From NCBI GenBank assembly GCA_025457915.1, contig JALOTL010000002.1, positions 1 to 64,000 of the forward strand: a stretch of DNA of 64,000 nt, given 5' to 3'. Shown here in pieces: positions 1 through 8,459 of this stretch (position 1 is the first letter of the stretch; every line of letters begins with the position of its first letter). The notes under the pieces were generated by a model that saw only the letters and a list, made by a program, of their open reading frames with translations, was not told the origin of the DNA and did not search any database. Origin of the DNA: Spirochaetota bacterium. GTDB taxonomy: Bacteria > Spirochaetota > UBA4802 > UBA5550. Both the position numbers and the translations under genes were made by a program.

Positions 1-1
1 A

Positions 2-280
2 ACAGTTACGGATATAACCACCGCAGGTACATGGGGATCGCACGTTATGTTGAAAAACGAAAAAGAAACTATCGGTATTCATCTTGGCCCCGAATGGTTC
101 ATAAAAGATAAAATGAAGATTTTAAAGGGTGATTCCATAACTGTGGTCGGTTCTCGGATAAAGCAGGATGGGAAAGATGTTATTATTGCCAGATCAGTAC
201 AGAAGAATGAAACTACTCTCATACTGCGCGATGATAATGGATTTCCGAAATGGTCCGGGCAGGGAAAACGAGGAAGATAA
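2..280 (+). CDS. Small OB-fold-like protein, C-terminal part (cut by window edge)
   Basis: The reading frame is open from the first complete codon at position 2 to a TGA at 278-280, so the true start lies outside the window; an internal ATG at 47 is available but in-frame codons precede it. The visible 92 residues alternate short hydrophobic strands with charged turns (ITVVGSRI, VIIARSV, LILRDDNGFP), as in a small beta-barrel such as an OB fold. I do not recognise a named family with confidence and cannot say whether it has a signal peptide. It lies upstream of the thioredoxin and arsenic genes on the same strand, with a 170-bp gap to the permease remnant, so operon membership is uncertain. 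Confidence 0.6.
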   Translation, partial: TVTDITTAGTWGSHVMLKNEKETIGIHLGPEWFIKDKMKILKGDSITVVGSRIKQDGKDVIIARSVQKNETTLILRDDNGFPKWSGQGKRGR

Positions 281-452
281 TCTTGATGTATAAGGATTTG
301 GTTTATGCTGCAGGAAAAGTCGCGCCCGGTGGAGATAACCACCGGTTCTGGAAAAAGACTATTGTGTATGTTATCCGGGTTATCATCATGTCCACGAAAA
401 CGGGGATGATATTTGGCGCGATATTTTACAATAGGAGACGGTCCCAAGCGGT

Positions 453-728
453 ATGTTAGCGCTCTATATAATAACCGGCATCTGTCTTCTTGCTTCGCTA
501 ATTGTCGATAGGGGCAGAACGGCGGAGGCGCTGAAAATAGCGAGGAAGCGTTTTTCGGCGGTAGGCCCCTATCTTGTTGATATTACAGAGCTGGCATCGG
601 TGCTGATCTATTTTCTTCCTGCTGGTGATCTGGCAGGGCGGATTTCCCATAAGAAGTCGCTGGTCCTGGGATCGGCGCTGGCAATCGCGGCCGGCGCAAC
701 GGGATTGTTCAGGGATGATAGACCATGA
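453..728 (+). pseudogene. Remnant of an ArsP-like (DUF318-type) permease
   Basis: The 91-residue product starts with a transmembrane helix followed by a basic stretch (DRGRTAEALKIARKRF) and a second hydrophobic segment. That arrangement resembles the N-terminus of the two-domain permeases often found in arsenic clusters. The family protein is usually about 160 residues or longer, with several more helices and conserved glycine/proline motifs. Here the frame ends soon after a weakly similar segment, so I call it a truncated remnant. A possible Shine-Dalgarno (aggag, 433-437) is too far from the ATG to be convincing. It could instead be an unrelated small membrane protein. Confidence 0.4.
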
Positions 729-765
729 AGTTCACTATTACTGTAATTATAACGGAGGTATATCT

Positions 766-996
766 ATGAAACTCGAAATACTCGGCACCGGATGCCCCAA
801 GTGCATTAAACTGGAGGAACTCACCCGCCAGGCAGCTTCAGAGCTCGGCCTGGAGGCCGAAATAACAAAGGTGAAGGACATCAACCAGATCATGAATTAC
901 GGCGTGATGATGACGCCCGCCCTCGTGGTCGACGGCGTGGTGAAAGTCGTTGGCAAGGTGCCGTCGCTGGAAGATATAAAAAAATACATCAAGTGA
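766..996 (+). CDS. Mini-thioredoxin (redox-active disulfide protein 2 type)
   Basis: This 76-residue protein is the short archaeal/bacterial thioredoxin-like fold (TM0996/MTH895 type). The CPKC redox pair is at residues 10-13 in GTGCPKC, and the cis-proline strand MMTPALVVDG follows. It has no signal peptide, so it should act in the cytoplasm as a dithiol donor. The ATG at 766 is chosen because GGAGG lies 7 nt upstream; an earlier in-frame start at 625 has no such support. It heads the redox part of the arsenic cluster. Genes of this family commonly accompany ArsP-like permeases and Acr3, which fits a role in handling arsenic or another thiol-reactive oxyanion, although its substrate cannot be read from the sequence. 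Confidence 0.85.
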   Translation: MKLEILGTGCPKCIKLEELTRQAASELGLEAEITKVKDINQIMNYGVMMTPALVVDGVVKVVGKVPSLEDIKKYIK

Positions 997-1003
997 TTTG
1001 ATC

Positions 1004-1156
1004 ATGATGAATTTGAAGGATATAGTCGTCAGGCTCGATGTGAGCGATGTCCGGAGGATCCTCGCCATTGACATGGATGAGAACCGGGAGGACGCACTGA
1101 TATTTAAAAGGAATAATCTTCCAAAAAAAGTGAGAAAGGCGCTCGAGTCGCATTGA
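1004..1156 (+). CDS. Small acidic/basic protein of 50 residues
   Basis: The ATG at 1004 is 7 nt after the thioredoxin stop and the frame runs to TGA at 1154-1156. The product has the core ILAIDMDENREDALIFKRNNLP followed by a basic tail ending in ESH, split here as ILAIDMDENREDAL then IFKRNNLP. A disrupted frame at 1659-1819 encodes a similar core ending in DDALEFARELP, which supports this being a real small gene family rather than chance. It has no cysteine and no signal peptide. The function is unknown; its place between two thiol-redox genes suggests a helper of the cluster. Confidence 0.55.
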   Translation: MMNLKDIVVRLDVSDVRRILAIDMDENREDALIFKRNNLPKKVRKALESH

Positions 1157-1228
1157 ACGCCGGTATTCGAGGCCAGTTACAGGCCTCATCAAAAAGACAC
1201 GTTTATTAAATAACACAAGGAGAATATC

Positions 1229-1648
1229 ATGGCTAATGGTTGTTGCAGTGAAGGTGGAATAAAATTGCTGTACCCCTGCTCCGGTGCGGCCGATGTGGGC
1301 GAGCTTGCTGACCAGGCGGTGCGGAAACTATGGAAGGAAGGCTTCGCGACGAAGACCTGCCTGGCCGGCGTCGGGGCGGACCTGTCCGGGTTTGTCCAAT
1401 CGGCGAAGGGGGCCGACATAAACATAACCGTGGACGGATGTTCCATGGCGTGCGCTCGGAAATGCCTGGAGCGCATCGGCGTAAAGCCAGTTTCCATAAT
1501 GCTTGCCGACCTGGGATACAAGAAAGGCGAATCTCCGGTCACGGAGGAAAACATTGATAAAATTGCCAGCGCGATCAAAGAAGCATCCTCAATGCCTCTG
1601 AAAGGAAAAGCCGGCGACACAACCTCAGGGGGCGGGTGCTGTTCGTAA
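1229..1648 (+). CDS. DGC-domain putative zinc-binding protein
   Basis: This 139-residue protein matches the DGC family of putative zinc-binding proteins. It has an early YPCSGAADVGELAD segment, a central VDGCSMACARKCLE segment carrying the name-giving D-G-C, and extra cysteine pairs at both ends (GCCSEGG near residue 4 and GGGCCS at the C-terminus). AAGGAG lies 8 nt before the ATG. The family is known from structure and motif only, without a firm biochemical role, and is often found with mini-thioredoxins and Acr3-type transporters. The many cysteines suggest binding of a soft metal or metalloid such as zinc or arsenite; that is an inference. Confidence 0.8.
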   Translation: MANGCCSEGGIKLLYPCSGAADVGELADQAVRKLWKEGFATKTCLAGVGADLSGFVQSAKGADINITVDGCSMACARKCLERIGVKPVSIMLADLGYKKGESPVTEENIDKIASAIKEASSMPLKGKAGDTTSGGGCCS

Positions 1649-1658
1649 GGCGCCCGGC

Positions 1659-1819
1659 ATGGAAACAAAAGTTGTTACAATCAACTTTGACGATTAAATC
1701 CGCTCGAAGCGGATTTAATCGATCGTGATAAAGATGATGCTCTTGAATTCGCCAGGGAATTACCGGGGAGCATGTCAGCCTCAGCCAATAAGCGGATGAA
1801 AAATCATCTGGATCAATAA
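1659..1819 (+). pseudogene. Small protein gene interrupted by a hairpin
   Basis: From ATG 1659 the frame reads METKVVTINFDD and stops at TAA 1695-1697, inside a perfect palindrome. Past the palindrome, from codon 1724, another frame continues RDKDDALEFARELPGSM to TAA 1817-1819. Removing 29 nt (1695-1723) joins the two parts in one frame. The joined protein resembles the intact neighbour at 1004-1156: a hydrophobic VTINFDD/LAIDMDE strand, then a [DE]DAL-x-F motif, then LP. I infer a second copy broken by a hairpin insertion. A chance pair of short frames cannot be excluded. Confidence 0.4.
1691..1721. repeat. Perfect 14-bp palindrome, 3-nt loop
   Basis: The arms 1691-1704 and 1708-1721 are exact reverse complements around a CGA loop. 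No T-run follows on either strand, so it is not a typical intrinsic terminator. It sits exactly where the small gene 1659-1819 loses its frame. Confidence 0.85.
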
Positions 1820-1841
1820 TGAATAAAGGAGTAGAATCAGT

Positions 1842-2360
1842 ATGAAAAGAGCAATGAAATTAATTATTCCGGCTCTTATGGCCATTGCCGTGGCCGTCAC
1901 GGTACCATTTCTTCGTTCTACCGGGGGGTGTTCGTGCCATGCGCCGTTACTGGTATTCGGAAGCATGCTCGGATGCGGCGAGTCGAAGCAGCCGGAAAGT
2001 TCACCAACTTCAGGTAAGGCCGATAATAATGCTTCCATATCAGATACTGCTTCGAATAAAGTACCAGGAAAGGCCGAACACAAGGTCACCTTCGTGGAAA
2101 TCGGTTCGGTCAACTGCATCCCCTGCAAGATGATGCAGCCCATCATGCGTGAGATCGAGCGCGAGTATGCCGGCCAGGTCACAGTTGTCTTCCATGATGT
2201 GTGGACTGACGCGGGCAGGCCGCAGGCTAAGAAATACGGCATACAGGCCATACCGACGCAGGTGTTTCTTGACAGGGACGGGAAAGAATACTATCGGCAC
2301 GTGGGTTTTTTTCCCAGGGAAGAGCTCGTTAAAATCCTTAAAATGAAAGGGGTCAATTGA
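1842..2360 (+). CDS. Exported thioredoxin-like protein
   Basis: The protein (172 residues) has an N-terminal hydrophobic segment (about 6-24), a low-complexity Ser/Asn/Lys linker (about 50-78), and a thioredoxin domain with the redox motif CIPC at residues 92-95 and the cis-Pro motif AIPTQVFLD near 137-145. Extra cysteines follow the membrane segment (CSC at 30-32) and there is a possible lipobox (MLGC, Cys45), so it may be anchored on the outer face of the inner membrane. AAAGGAG precedes the ATG. Its stop overlaps the start of the CcdA-like gene (TGATG), so the two are translationally coupled. CcdA normally passes electrons to just such extracytoplasmic thioredoxins. Confidence 0.85.
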   Translation: MKRAMKLIIPALMAIAVAVTVPFLRSTGGCSCHAPLLVFGSMLGCGESKQPESSPTSGKADNNASISDTASNKVPGKAEHKVTFVEIGSVNCIPCKMMQPIMREIEREYAGQVTVVFHDVWTDAGRPQAKKYGIQAIPTQVFLDRDGKEYYRHVGFFPREELVKILKMKGVN

Positions 2361-3067
2361 TGATTCTCGAGATATTCACCTGGCTTTCAGGCACGCTCTC
2401 GTCATCGCCGGGGATCGCGCTGCTTGGCTCGTTCATCTGGGGGGTGCTCTCCATCGTGCTGTCCCCCTGCCATCTGGCGAGTATCCCTCTTATCGTCGGC
2501 TATATCGATGAGCAGGGAAAAATTACCACGCGAAGGGCGTTCTTTCTCGCTCTGCTCTTCGCCCTGGGGATTCTCATCACCATAGGCGTAATAGGCCTTA
2601 TCACCGGGCTCATGGGGCGCATGATGGGCGATATCGGCTCCTGGGGCAATTATTTCGTGGCGGTCATATTCTTTATCGTCGGTTTGCACCTTCTGGGTGT
2701 GATTCCCCTCCCCTTTCTCGAAAAAGGGGCCAACCCGAATTTTAAAAGAAAGGGCCTGGCTGCGGCCTTTATTCTCGGGCTGATATTCGGCGTGGCCCTG
2801 GGGCCCTGCACCTTCGCCTACATGGCACCCATGCTGGGTGTGGTGTTCAGCGTGGCGTCCACGAAAATCCTGTTCGCGGTGTCCCTTATACTTGCCTATG
2901 CCCTGGGACACTGTTCCGTCATCGTGCTGGCGGGGACCTTTACGGAGATTGTCCAGCGCTATCTCAACTGGAACGAAAACTCAAAAGGGGCTGTAATACT
3001 CAAAAAGGCCTGCGGCGTGCTGGTGATCCTGGGCGGAATATATTTAATAATTTCAAATTTGAGGTAA
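2360..3067 (+). CDS. CcdA-like membrane thiol electron transporter
   Basis: This 235-residue, about six-helix membrane protein belongs to the CcdA/DsbD transmembrane family. The paired redox cysteines are each followed by proline-rich helices: SPCHLASIPLIVG (Cys37) and GPCTFAYMAPML (near residue 153). The family carries reducing equivalents from cytoplasmic thioredoxin across the membrane to extracytoplasmic thiols. The ATG at 2360 overlaps the stop of the preceding thioredoxin gene; a TTG one codon earlier is possible. With the mini-thioredoxin in the cytoplasm, this transporter and the exported thioredoxin and ArsF-like protein outside, the cluster could form a complete thiol relay. Confidence 0.85.
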   Translation: MILEIFTWLSGTLSSSPGIALLGSFIWGVLSIVLSPCHLASIPLIVGYIDEQGKITTRRAFFLALLFALGILITIGVIGLITGLMGRMMGDIGSWGNYFVAVIFFIVGLHLLGVIPLPFLEKGANPNFKRKGLAAAFILGLIFGVALGPCTFAYMAPMLGVVFSVASTKILFAVSLILAYALGHCSVIVLAGTFTEIVQRYLNWNENSKGAVILKKACGVLVILGGIYLIISNLR

Positions 3068-3071
3068 AATA

Positions 3072-3497
3072 ATGAATTTTGAAAAAATAACATTTATATT
3101 TGTTTTTTCAGTTATTTTTTTAGCTGGGAATCTGTCATCGGCAATCAGTGCGCAGGCAGCGGCTGGCGATAAAAAGATCATCGTGTATTATTTTCATGGG
3201 GATTTCCGCTGTCAAACGTGTCTTCGGATAGAAGAACTCACGAAAAAAGCCGTGAACGACGGCTTTAAAAACGAGATGGTTTCATCTAAAATTGAACTGA
3301 AAATAATCAATATCGACAAGCCGGGAAATAATCATTTTGTTAATGATTATAATCTTAAAACGAAGTCAGTTATCATATCTGAATTCACAGGTTCGAAACA
3401 GGTGCGCTGGAAGAACCTTCCAGGGATATGGAATTACCACGACAACGAAAGCTCCTTCATCAGATATATCCGGGACGAAGTGAAGGGATATTTATAA
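3072..3497 (+). CDS. ArsF-family exported CxxC protein
   Basis: The 141-residue protein has a signal peptide (about residues 1-30, ending SAISAQAAA) and then a thioredoxin-like first strand VYYFHGDFRCQTC with the CQTC pair at 47-50. It matches the small exported family annotated as nitrophenyl compound nitroreductase subunit ArsF, which travels with Acr3 operons. GAGG lies 7 nt before the ATG, and the gene starts 4 nt after the CcdA-like gene. The enzymatic name of the family is inherited and doubtful; what the sequence shows is an extracytoplasmic dithiol protein. A natural partner is the CcdA-like transporter just upstream. Confidence 0.8.
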   Translation: MNFEKITFIFVFSVIFLAGNLSSAISAQAAAGDKKIIVYYFHGDFRCQTCLRIEELTKKAVNDGFKNEMVSSKIELKIINIDKPGNNHFVNDYNLKTKSVIISEFTGSKQVRWKNLPGIWNYHDNESSFIRYIRDEVKGYL

Positions 3498-3525
3498 AAT
3501 TGATAATCAATAACTGGAGGACATC

Positions 3526-4563
3526 ATGTCAGACGGCGCTTCAAAAAAATTAGCATTTCTCGACAGGTTTTTAACGTTATGGATTTTTATCGCCATGTTC
3601 ATCGGTGTGTTCTCGGGTTATTTTTTCCCGGGGATCGTCGGTTTCTGGAACCAGTTCCAGTCGGGAACGACGAACATCCCTATTGCTGTCGGACTGATAT
3701 TGATGATGTATCCGCCGCTCGCGAAGGTCAAATACGAAGAACTCGGAGATGTTTTTAAAAACTGGCGCGTACTCGCCCTTTCGCTCGTACAGAACTGGGT
3801 GATCGGACCGGTTCTCATGTTCGCGCTCGCGGTTCTTTTCTTGAGCGGCTATCCCGAATACATGGTCGGGCTCATAATGATAGGGCTCGCCCGCTGCATC
3901 GCAATGGTCATAGTGTGGAACGACCTGGCCGACGGCGATACAGAATACGCCGCGGGGCTCGTCGCTTTCAACAGCATTTTCCAGGTTTTGTTTTTCAGTG
4001 TTTACGCATGGTTTTTTATCACGGTCCTGCCGCCGCTTCTCGGACTCAAAGGCGGCATAGTCGATGTGACTATCGGTCAGATCGCCGAAAGCGTGTTCAT
4101 TTACCTCGGCATACCGTTCATCGCCGGCATTGTGACCCGCTTCGTATTGATTAAAATCAGGAACAAGGAGTGGTATCAGACGAAATTCATCCCTAAAATC
4201 AGCCCCATAACCCTCATCGCGCTGTTGTTCACCATCATAGTTATGTTCAGCCTCAAGGGGGAATACATCGTAAATTTACCCCTGGATGTCGTCCGCATTG
4301 CCGTCCCACTCCTTGTTTATTTTGTGGTCATGTTCCTGGTGAGCTTTTTCATGAGCAAAAAGATAGGCGCCGGCTACCCGGTGGCAACAACCCTGTCCTT
4401 CACCGCGGCGAGCAACAACTTCGAACTCGCGATCGCGGTGGCGGTTGCGGTATTCGGAATCGGGTCTGGCGTGGCCTTTGCCGCCGTCATCGGGCCGCTT
4501 ATCGAGGTGCCGGTGATGATTGGACTGGTGAATGTCGCTTTATACTTTAAGAAAAAGTATTAA
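3526..4563 (+). CDS. acr3: Acr3 arsenite efflux permease
   Basis: This 345-residue protein with about ten transmembrane helices is an Acr3-type (BASS superfamily) arsenite/H+ antiporter. The signature [18 protein letters not shown] includes the essential Cys124, and the late [19 protein letters not shown] motif is also intact. Length is normal for the family. Acr3 expels As(III) from the cytoplasm, driven by the proton gradient. A clear GGAGG precedes the ATG. No ArsR repressor or ArsC reductase is visible in the window, so regulation and arsenate reduction must be encoded elsewhere or before position 1. It is the strongest evidence that the whole cluster deals with arsenic. Confidence 0.95.
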   Translation: MSDGASKKLAFLDRFLTLWIFIAMFIGVFSGYFFPGIVGFWNQFQSGTTNIPIAVGLILMMYPPLAKVKYEELGDVFKNWRVLALSLVQNWVIGPVLMFALAVLFLSGYPEYMVGLIMIGLARCIAMVIVWNDLADGDTEYAAGLVAFNSIFQVLFFSVYAWFFITVLPPLLGLKGGIVDVTIGQIAESVFIYLGIPFIAGIVTRFVLIKIRNKEWYQTKFIPKISPITLIALLFTIIVMFSLKGEYIVNLPLDVVRIAVPLLVYFVVMFLVSFFMSKKIGAGYPVATTLSFTAASNNFELAIAVAVAVFGIGSGVAFAAVIGPLIEVPVMIGLVNVALYFKKKY

Positions 4564-4576
4564 CAGGGAAATGATA

Positions 4577-5032
4577 ATGAAAATTAATAAAATAAATTAT
4601 ATAAAGGACATAGTCCTTTTGTTTCTCTTTTCGATAATAAGCTCAATTGGGTTAATCATGCGATTCATACTTCCACCCGGTACTGGAAGATGGTCTGCAA
4701 AATCAAGATCGGAAATAATAACATATCTTGGGTTATCAAGACATGATTGGGGCTCCATTCATGCTTGGGTAAGTTATTTATTTATAATATTATTAACAGT
4801 TCATATCATTTTACATTGGAAATGGATTATCAGTACAACTCAAAGTATTATTAATAACTCAAAAAATAGTTTTAGAAAAAATTTAAAATCTTTAATGATG
4901 ATAATATTTATACTATCGATAGCTTTTATCTGGATATTACCTTTCATGTTTTCCGCCGGGACATCAAAAGTAAAGCAAACTCTCAAAAAAGTACCCATCG
5001 AAACAAACGATACGAATGAAGGAGGATTATAA
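4577..5032 (+). CDS. DUF4405 membrane protein, likely haem-binding
   Basis: The 151-residue protein has about four transmembrane segments with histidines placed as in DUF4405/cytochrome b-like small membrane proteins: SRHDWGSIHAW and TVHIILHW. Such spaced histidines commonly bind haem and would allow electron transfer in the membrane. I chose ATG 4577 because AGGGA lies 7 nt upstream; ATG 4571 is also possible. The coding sequence is much richer in A and T than its neighbours (many ATA, TTA and AAA codons), so it may have been acquired separately. It follows acr3 by 13 nt and could add a quinone or haem branch to the thiol relay; this is inferred. Confidence 0.7.
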   Translation: MKINKINYIKDIVLLFLFSIISSIGLIMRFILPPGTGRWSAKSRSEIITYLGLSRHDWGSIHAWVSYLFIILLTVHIILHWKWIISTTQSIINNSKNSFRKNLKSLMMIIFILSIAFIWILPFMFSAGTSKVKQTLKKVPIETNDTNEGGL

Positions 5033-5298
5033 GGGTATTTCCAAAATCGGACGAATTTGACAAAATGCGCAGCCTTTTGTATTTACAATGTCTTTCATAT
5101 GATATCGTTGTTCTAACCCCGTATTAAAAAACCCTGTAGTAGATGTGAATGCTTGTATTAAGGCTGGGTGTCCTCCTGGTAGAAATCATTCGTGATTGAT
5201 ATCGAATTGATTTCAAACCAAGATGGGTAGTACCTTGTGAGCCTCCGGATCCTTCAGGCTTGACGTTTTACGGATTTATCAGTAAAATAAAAACATAT

Positions 5299-5407
5299 GG
5301 GTGATCACAAAAACTACCGTTTTTGTGCCTACCATAGGGCGCTAGTATTGAAAAAACCAGTTTTTTTATTTGTTTTAAAATGAAAAAGCTGGTTTTTGTG
5401 ACCGCCC
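5299..5407 (-). repeat. MITE-like repeat, copy A
   Basis: This 109-bp noncoding element matches the element at 48085-48193 in inverted orientation along its whole length. The ends form imperfect inverted repeats of consensus GGGYGRTCACAAAAAC. ATAT stands directly on both sides (5295-5298 and 5408-5411), as a 4-bp target duplication would. Inside are two hairpins: a 9-bp CACAAAAAC stem with a 4-nt loop, and an AAAACCAG/CTGGTTTT stem around an A/T-rich loop. The rest of the 5033-5536 gap before clpB holds no convincing gene or sigma-32/CIRCE-like site that I can see. Confidence 0.75.
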
Positions 5408-5536
5408 ATATATAAAAAACCCCTTTCCGCTTCGCTTGATTTTCTGATTTCAGTTGATATTTTGTTTGTAAAACCGGCATTTATATGCAATGCCGGTGGA
5501 TTATATTTTCAGCGTAAACCCGAAGGGAGAGTTTCT

Positions 5537-8119
5537 ATGAGAATGGACAAATTGACGATCAAGGCGCAGGACGCGATGGCTGCGGCGCAGAATATGGCGA
5601 CCGAGAAGGGCCATTACGAGATCCAGCCGGAACACCTGCTCCTGGCCCTTGTGGACCAGGACGAGGGGATATTCGGTTCAATATCGCAGAAGATAGGCGC
5701 CTCAGCCGTCCAGGTAAAGGGCGACGCGGCGAAGGCCGTGGAGACGCTTCCGAAGCAGGTCGGGGCAGGCCCGGGCGGGGCGGCGATGTCCGCTTCGCTG
5801 AGGGACGTCCTGAACGAGGCCTGGAACTTCGCGGTGAACCTGAAGGACGATTACCTCAGCTCTGAGCACCTGATCCTGGCGCTTGCGGACAGGGGGACCG
5901 AGAGGGTTAAGAAAATCCTCGCGCAGAGCGGGTTCACCAGGGACAACATCCTGCGGGTGCTGATGGACATAAGGGGAGGCCACAGGGCGGACGGCGAGAA
6001 CGCGGAGGGCAAGTACAACGCGCTCGACAGGTTCAGCCGCGACCTCACGAAGCTGGCGCGGATGAACAAGCTCGACCCGGTCATCGGTAGGGACGAGGAG
6101 ATCAGGAGGGTGATGCAGGTCCTCACGAGGAGGACCAAAAACAACCCGGTCCTGATAGGCGAGCCCGGCGTCGGCAAGACCGCCATCGTGGACGGACTGG
6201 CCCAGAGGATAATCGCCGGCGACGTCCCCGAAAACCTGAAGAACAAGCGGATCGTGGCGCTGGACATGGGCGCTCTGATAGCGGGCGCCAAGTACAGGGG
6301 TGAATTCGAGGAGAGGCTGAAGGCCGTGATCCAGGAGATCGAGGAGGCGGCCGGCGAGATAATCCTGTTCATAGACGAGCTGCACACCCTCGTGGGCGCG
6401 GGTGCGGCCGAGGGATCCATGGACGCGTCCAACATGCTGAAGCCCGCCCTTGCGCGCGGCGAGCTCAGGACCATCGGCGCGACCACGCTTAACGAATACC
6501 AGAAATACATCGAAAAGGACAAGGCGCTGGAGAGGAGGTTTCAGCCTGTATACACCTCCGAGCCGACGGTCGAGGACACGATCGCGATCCTCCGCGGGCT
6601 GAAGGAAAGGTACGAGGTCCATCACGGCGTGCGCATCTCCGATTCCGCCGTCGTGGCCGCGGCAATGCTTTCCGACCGGTACATAACCGACAGGTTCCTC
6701 CCGGACAAGGCCATAGACCTTGTCGACGAGGCGGGGTCCCATATAAAGATGGAGATCGATTCCATGCCGATAGAGATCGATGAGATCGAGAGGAAGATCC
6801 GCCAGCTGGCGATTGAAAAGGAGGCCCTCAAGAAGGAAAAGGACAAGTCCTCGAAGGAGAGGCTGGACAGGATAGAGGAGGATCTGGCGAACCTGAACGA
6901 AAAAAAGAACGGGCTCGTCGCCAGGTGGAAGAATGAAAAGGGCGTCATAACGGATATCAGGGGTATAAAGGAAAGCATAGAGAACCTGAGGCTGGAGGAG
7001 CAGAAGGCTGAAAGGGAGGGGAACCTCAACCTGGTCGCCGAGATCAGGTACGGCAGGATCGCCGAGCTCGAGAAGAAGCTGACCGCTGCGAACGCAAGGC
7101 TCAAGGAGATGCAGAAGAACGGCACACTCCTGAAGGAAGAGGTGACCGAGCAGGAAATAGCCGCCGTAGTGTCCAGGTGGACCGGCATCCCCGTGACGAG
7201 AATGCTCGAGGGAGAGAAGGAGAAGCTCATAAGGATGGAATCCATTCTCGAGAAGAGGGTCGTGGGACAGAATCAGGCCATAATGGCCATATCGGACGCG
7301 GTCCGGCGGTCCCGGTCCGGGATCCAGGACCCGAACAGGCCGATCGGATCGTTTATTTTTCTCGGCCCGACCGGCGTCGGAAAAACCGAAACAGCAAAGG
7401 CCGTGGCCGAGTTCATGTTCAGCGATGAAAAGGCCGTGGTAAGGATAGACATGTCAGAGTACATGGAGAAGCACTCTGTCGCGAGGCTGATAGGCGCTCC
7501 TCCCGGGTATGTCGGCTACGATGAAGGAGGCCAGCTCACGGAGGCCGTAAGGAGGAGGCCGTATTCAGTCCTTCTTTTCGACGAGATCGAGAAGGCGCAC
7601 CAGGACGTTTTCAACATATTCCTCCAGATTCTCGATGAGGGCAGGCTCACGGATTCCAAGGGAAGGACGATAGACTTCAAAAACACCCTCATCATCATGA
7701 CCTCGAACATCGGGACCTCATATATAGCTGATGCCGCGATCCCGATGGACGAGAGAAGGAAAGGCGTGGAGAAGGAGCTCAAGATGAATTTCAAACCCGA
7801 GTTTTTGAACAGGGTGGATGAGATCATAATCTTCAACCCGCTGTCAAAGGACAACATCAAGGAGATAGTAAAGATACAGCTGACCGATCTGGCCCACAGG
7901 CTCAGGGAGAGAAACATCACGCTCGAACTCTCCAGGAAGGCGCTGGATTTCCTGGTGAATACCGGGTTTGATCCGCAATTCGGCGCAAGGCCGTTAAAGC
8001 GTGCGATACAGAAGCATATATTGAATCCGCTTTCAGTAAGGCTCCTCGGCTGGGACCTTTTGGATGAGCGTACGATAAAGGTCGACTCGGACGGTAAAGG
8101 GATAACGCTCGGAGGTTAG
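5537..8119 (+). CDS. clpB: ClpB protein disaggregase
   Basis: An 860-residue Hsp100 ATPase of normal ClpB length. In order: the N-terminal Clp_N repeat domain (about 3-145), AAA-1 with Walker A GEPGVGKT (about 209-216) and Walker B ILFIDELH, the long charged coiled-coil middle domain (about 400-525) that separates ClpB from ClpA/C, and AAA-2 with GPTGVGKT (about 611-618) and LLFDEIEKA. The C-terminal D2-small domain ends in an acidic/glycine tail. With DnaK it extracts and refolds proteins from aggregates. ATG 5537 is chosen for GGGAGA 6 nt upstream; an in-frame start at 5462 would add a non-homologous extension. Confidence 0.97.
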   Translation: MRMDKLTIKAQDAMAAAQNMATEKGHYEIQPEHLLLALVDQDEGIFGSISQKIGASAVQVKGDAAKAVETLPKQVGAGPGGAAMSASLRDVLNEAWNFAVNLKDDYLSSEHLILALADRGTERVKKILAQSGFTRDNILRVLMDIRGGHRADGENAEGKYNALDRFSRDLTKLARMNKLDPVIGRDEEIRRVMQVLTRRTKNNPVLIGEPGVGKTAIVDGLAQRIIAGDVPENLKNKRIVALDMGALIAGAKYRGEFEERLKAVIQEIEEAAGEIILFIDELHTLVGAGAAEGSMDASNMLKPALARGELRTIGATTLNEYQKYIEKDKALERRFQPVYTSEPTVEDTIAILRGLKERYEVHHGVRISDSAVVAAAMLSDRYITDRFLPDKAIDLVDEAGSHIKMEIDSMPIEIDEIERKIRQLAIEKEALKKEKDKSSKERLDRIEEDLANLNEKKNGLVARWKNEKGVITDIRGIKESIENLRLEEQKAEREGNLNLVAEIRYGRIAELEKKLTAANARLKEMQKNGTLLKEEVTEQEIAAVVSRWTGIPVTRMLEGEKEKLIRMESILEKRVVGQNQAIMAISDAVRRSRSGIQDPNRPIGSFIFLGPTGVGKTETAKAVAEFMFSDEKAVVRIDMSEYMEKHSVARLIGAPPGYVGYDEGGQLTEAVRRRPYSVLLFDEIEKAHQDVFNIFLQILDEGRLTDSKGRTIDFKNTLIIMTSNIGTSYIADAAIPMDERRKGVEKELKMNFKPEFLNRVDEIIIFNPLSKDNIKEIVKIQLTDLAHRLRERNITLELSRKALDFLVNTGFDPQFGARPLKRAIQKHILNPLSVRLLGWDLLDERTIKVDSDGKGITLGG

Positions 8120-8208
8120 GTGTTTTGTTATGCGCGGGAACACGGAAGCGGGTGATTCAGTCATGCGCAGCTGATTGTTTTATTGCCGGCTGAAGATGCA
8201 TTCCCCCT

Positions 8209-8232
8209 GCCGGAACTCCGGCGACGTTTTTT
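8209..8232 (+). terminator. Probable terminator after clpB
   Basis: A GCCGG/CCGGC hairpin with a 4-nt loop is followed by GACG and six T. It lies 90 bp after the clpB stop. The remaining 8120-8459 gap is very A/T-rich and probably holds the promoter of the next gene, but no clear -35/-10 pair stands out. Confidence 0.5.
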
Positions 8233-8296
8233 GAGGATATGAGTTTGACGGTCAGGTTTGAAAAAGAATATACGGGCGACGCTAAAATTTATTCAG

Positions 8297-8321
8297 CGGA
8301 ATGAATTTTACATTCATTCCG
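8297..8321. repeat. 10-bp perfect inverted repeat
   Basis: CGGAATGAAT and ATTCATTCCG flank a 5-nt loop in the clpB/8460 intergenic region. No T-run follows on the + strand. It could be an mRNA end or a protein-binding site; no function can be assigned. Confidence 0.6.
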
Positions 8322-8459
8322 AAAAATGTTCAAAAATCTTTTATTTGTAGCATTAAAAAAATTTTTATATAAAAAAATTTAAAAAAAGATTGATTTTATC
8401 TTTTTTTATCGGATATTAAAAACATAACTTCCGTTTTATCATCCAATGGAGGGACCATC

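Noticed and set aside
250-459. Open frame of about 69 residues between the OB-like gene and the permease remnant
   Set aside because: No Shine-Dalgarno, no recognisable domain, and it overlaps both neighbours' ends.
5033-5536. Heat-shock element (CIRCE or sigma-32) before clpB
   Set aside because: I looked for the CIRCE inverted repeat and a sigma-32-like pair and saw neither.
5702-6742. Long antisense frame inside clpB
   Set aside because: A shadow of clpB codon structure; its residues match no fold and the clpB frame is unmistakable.
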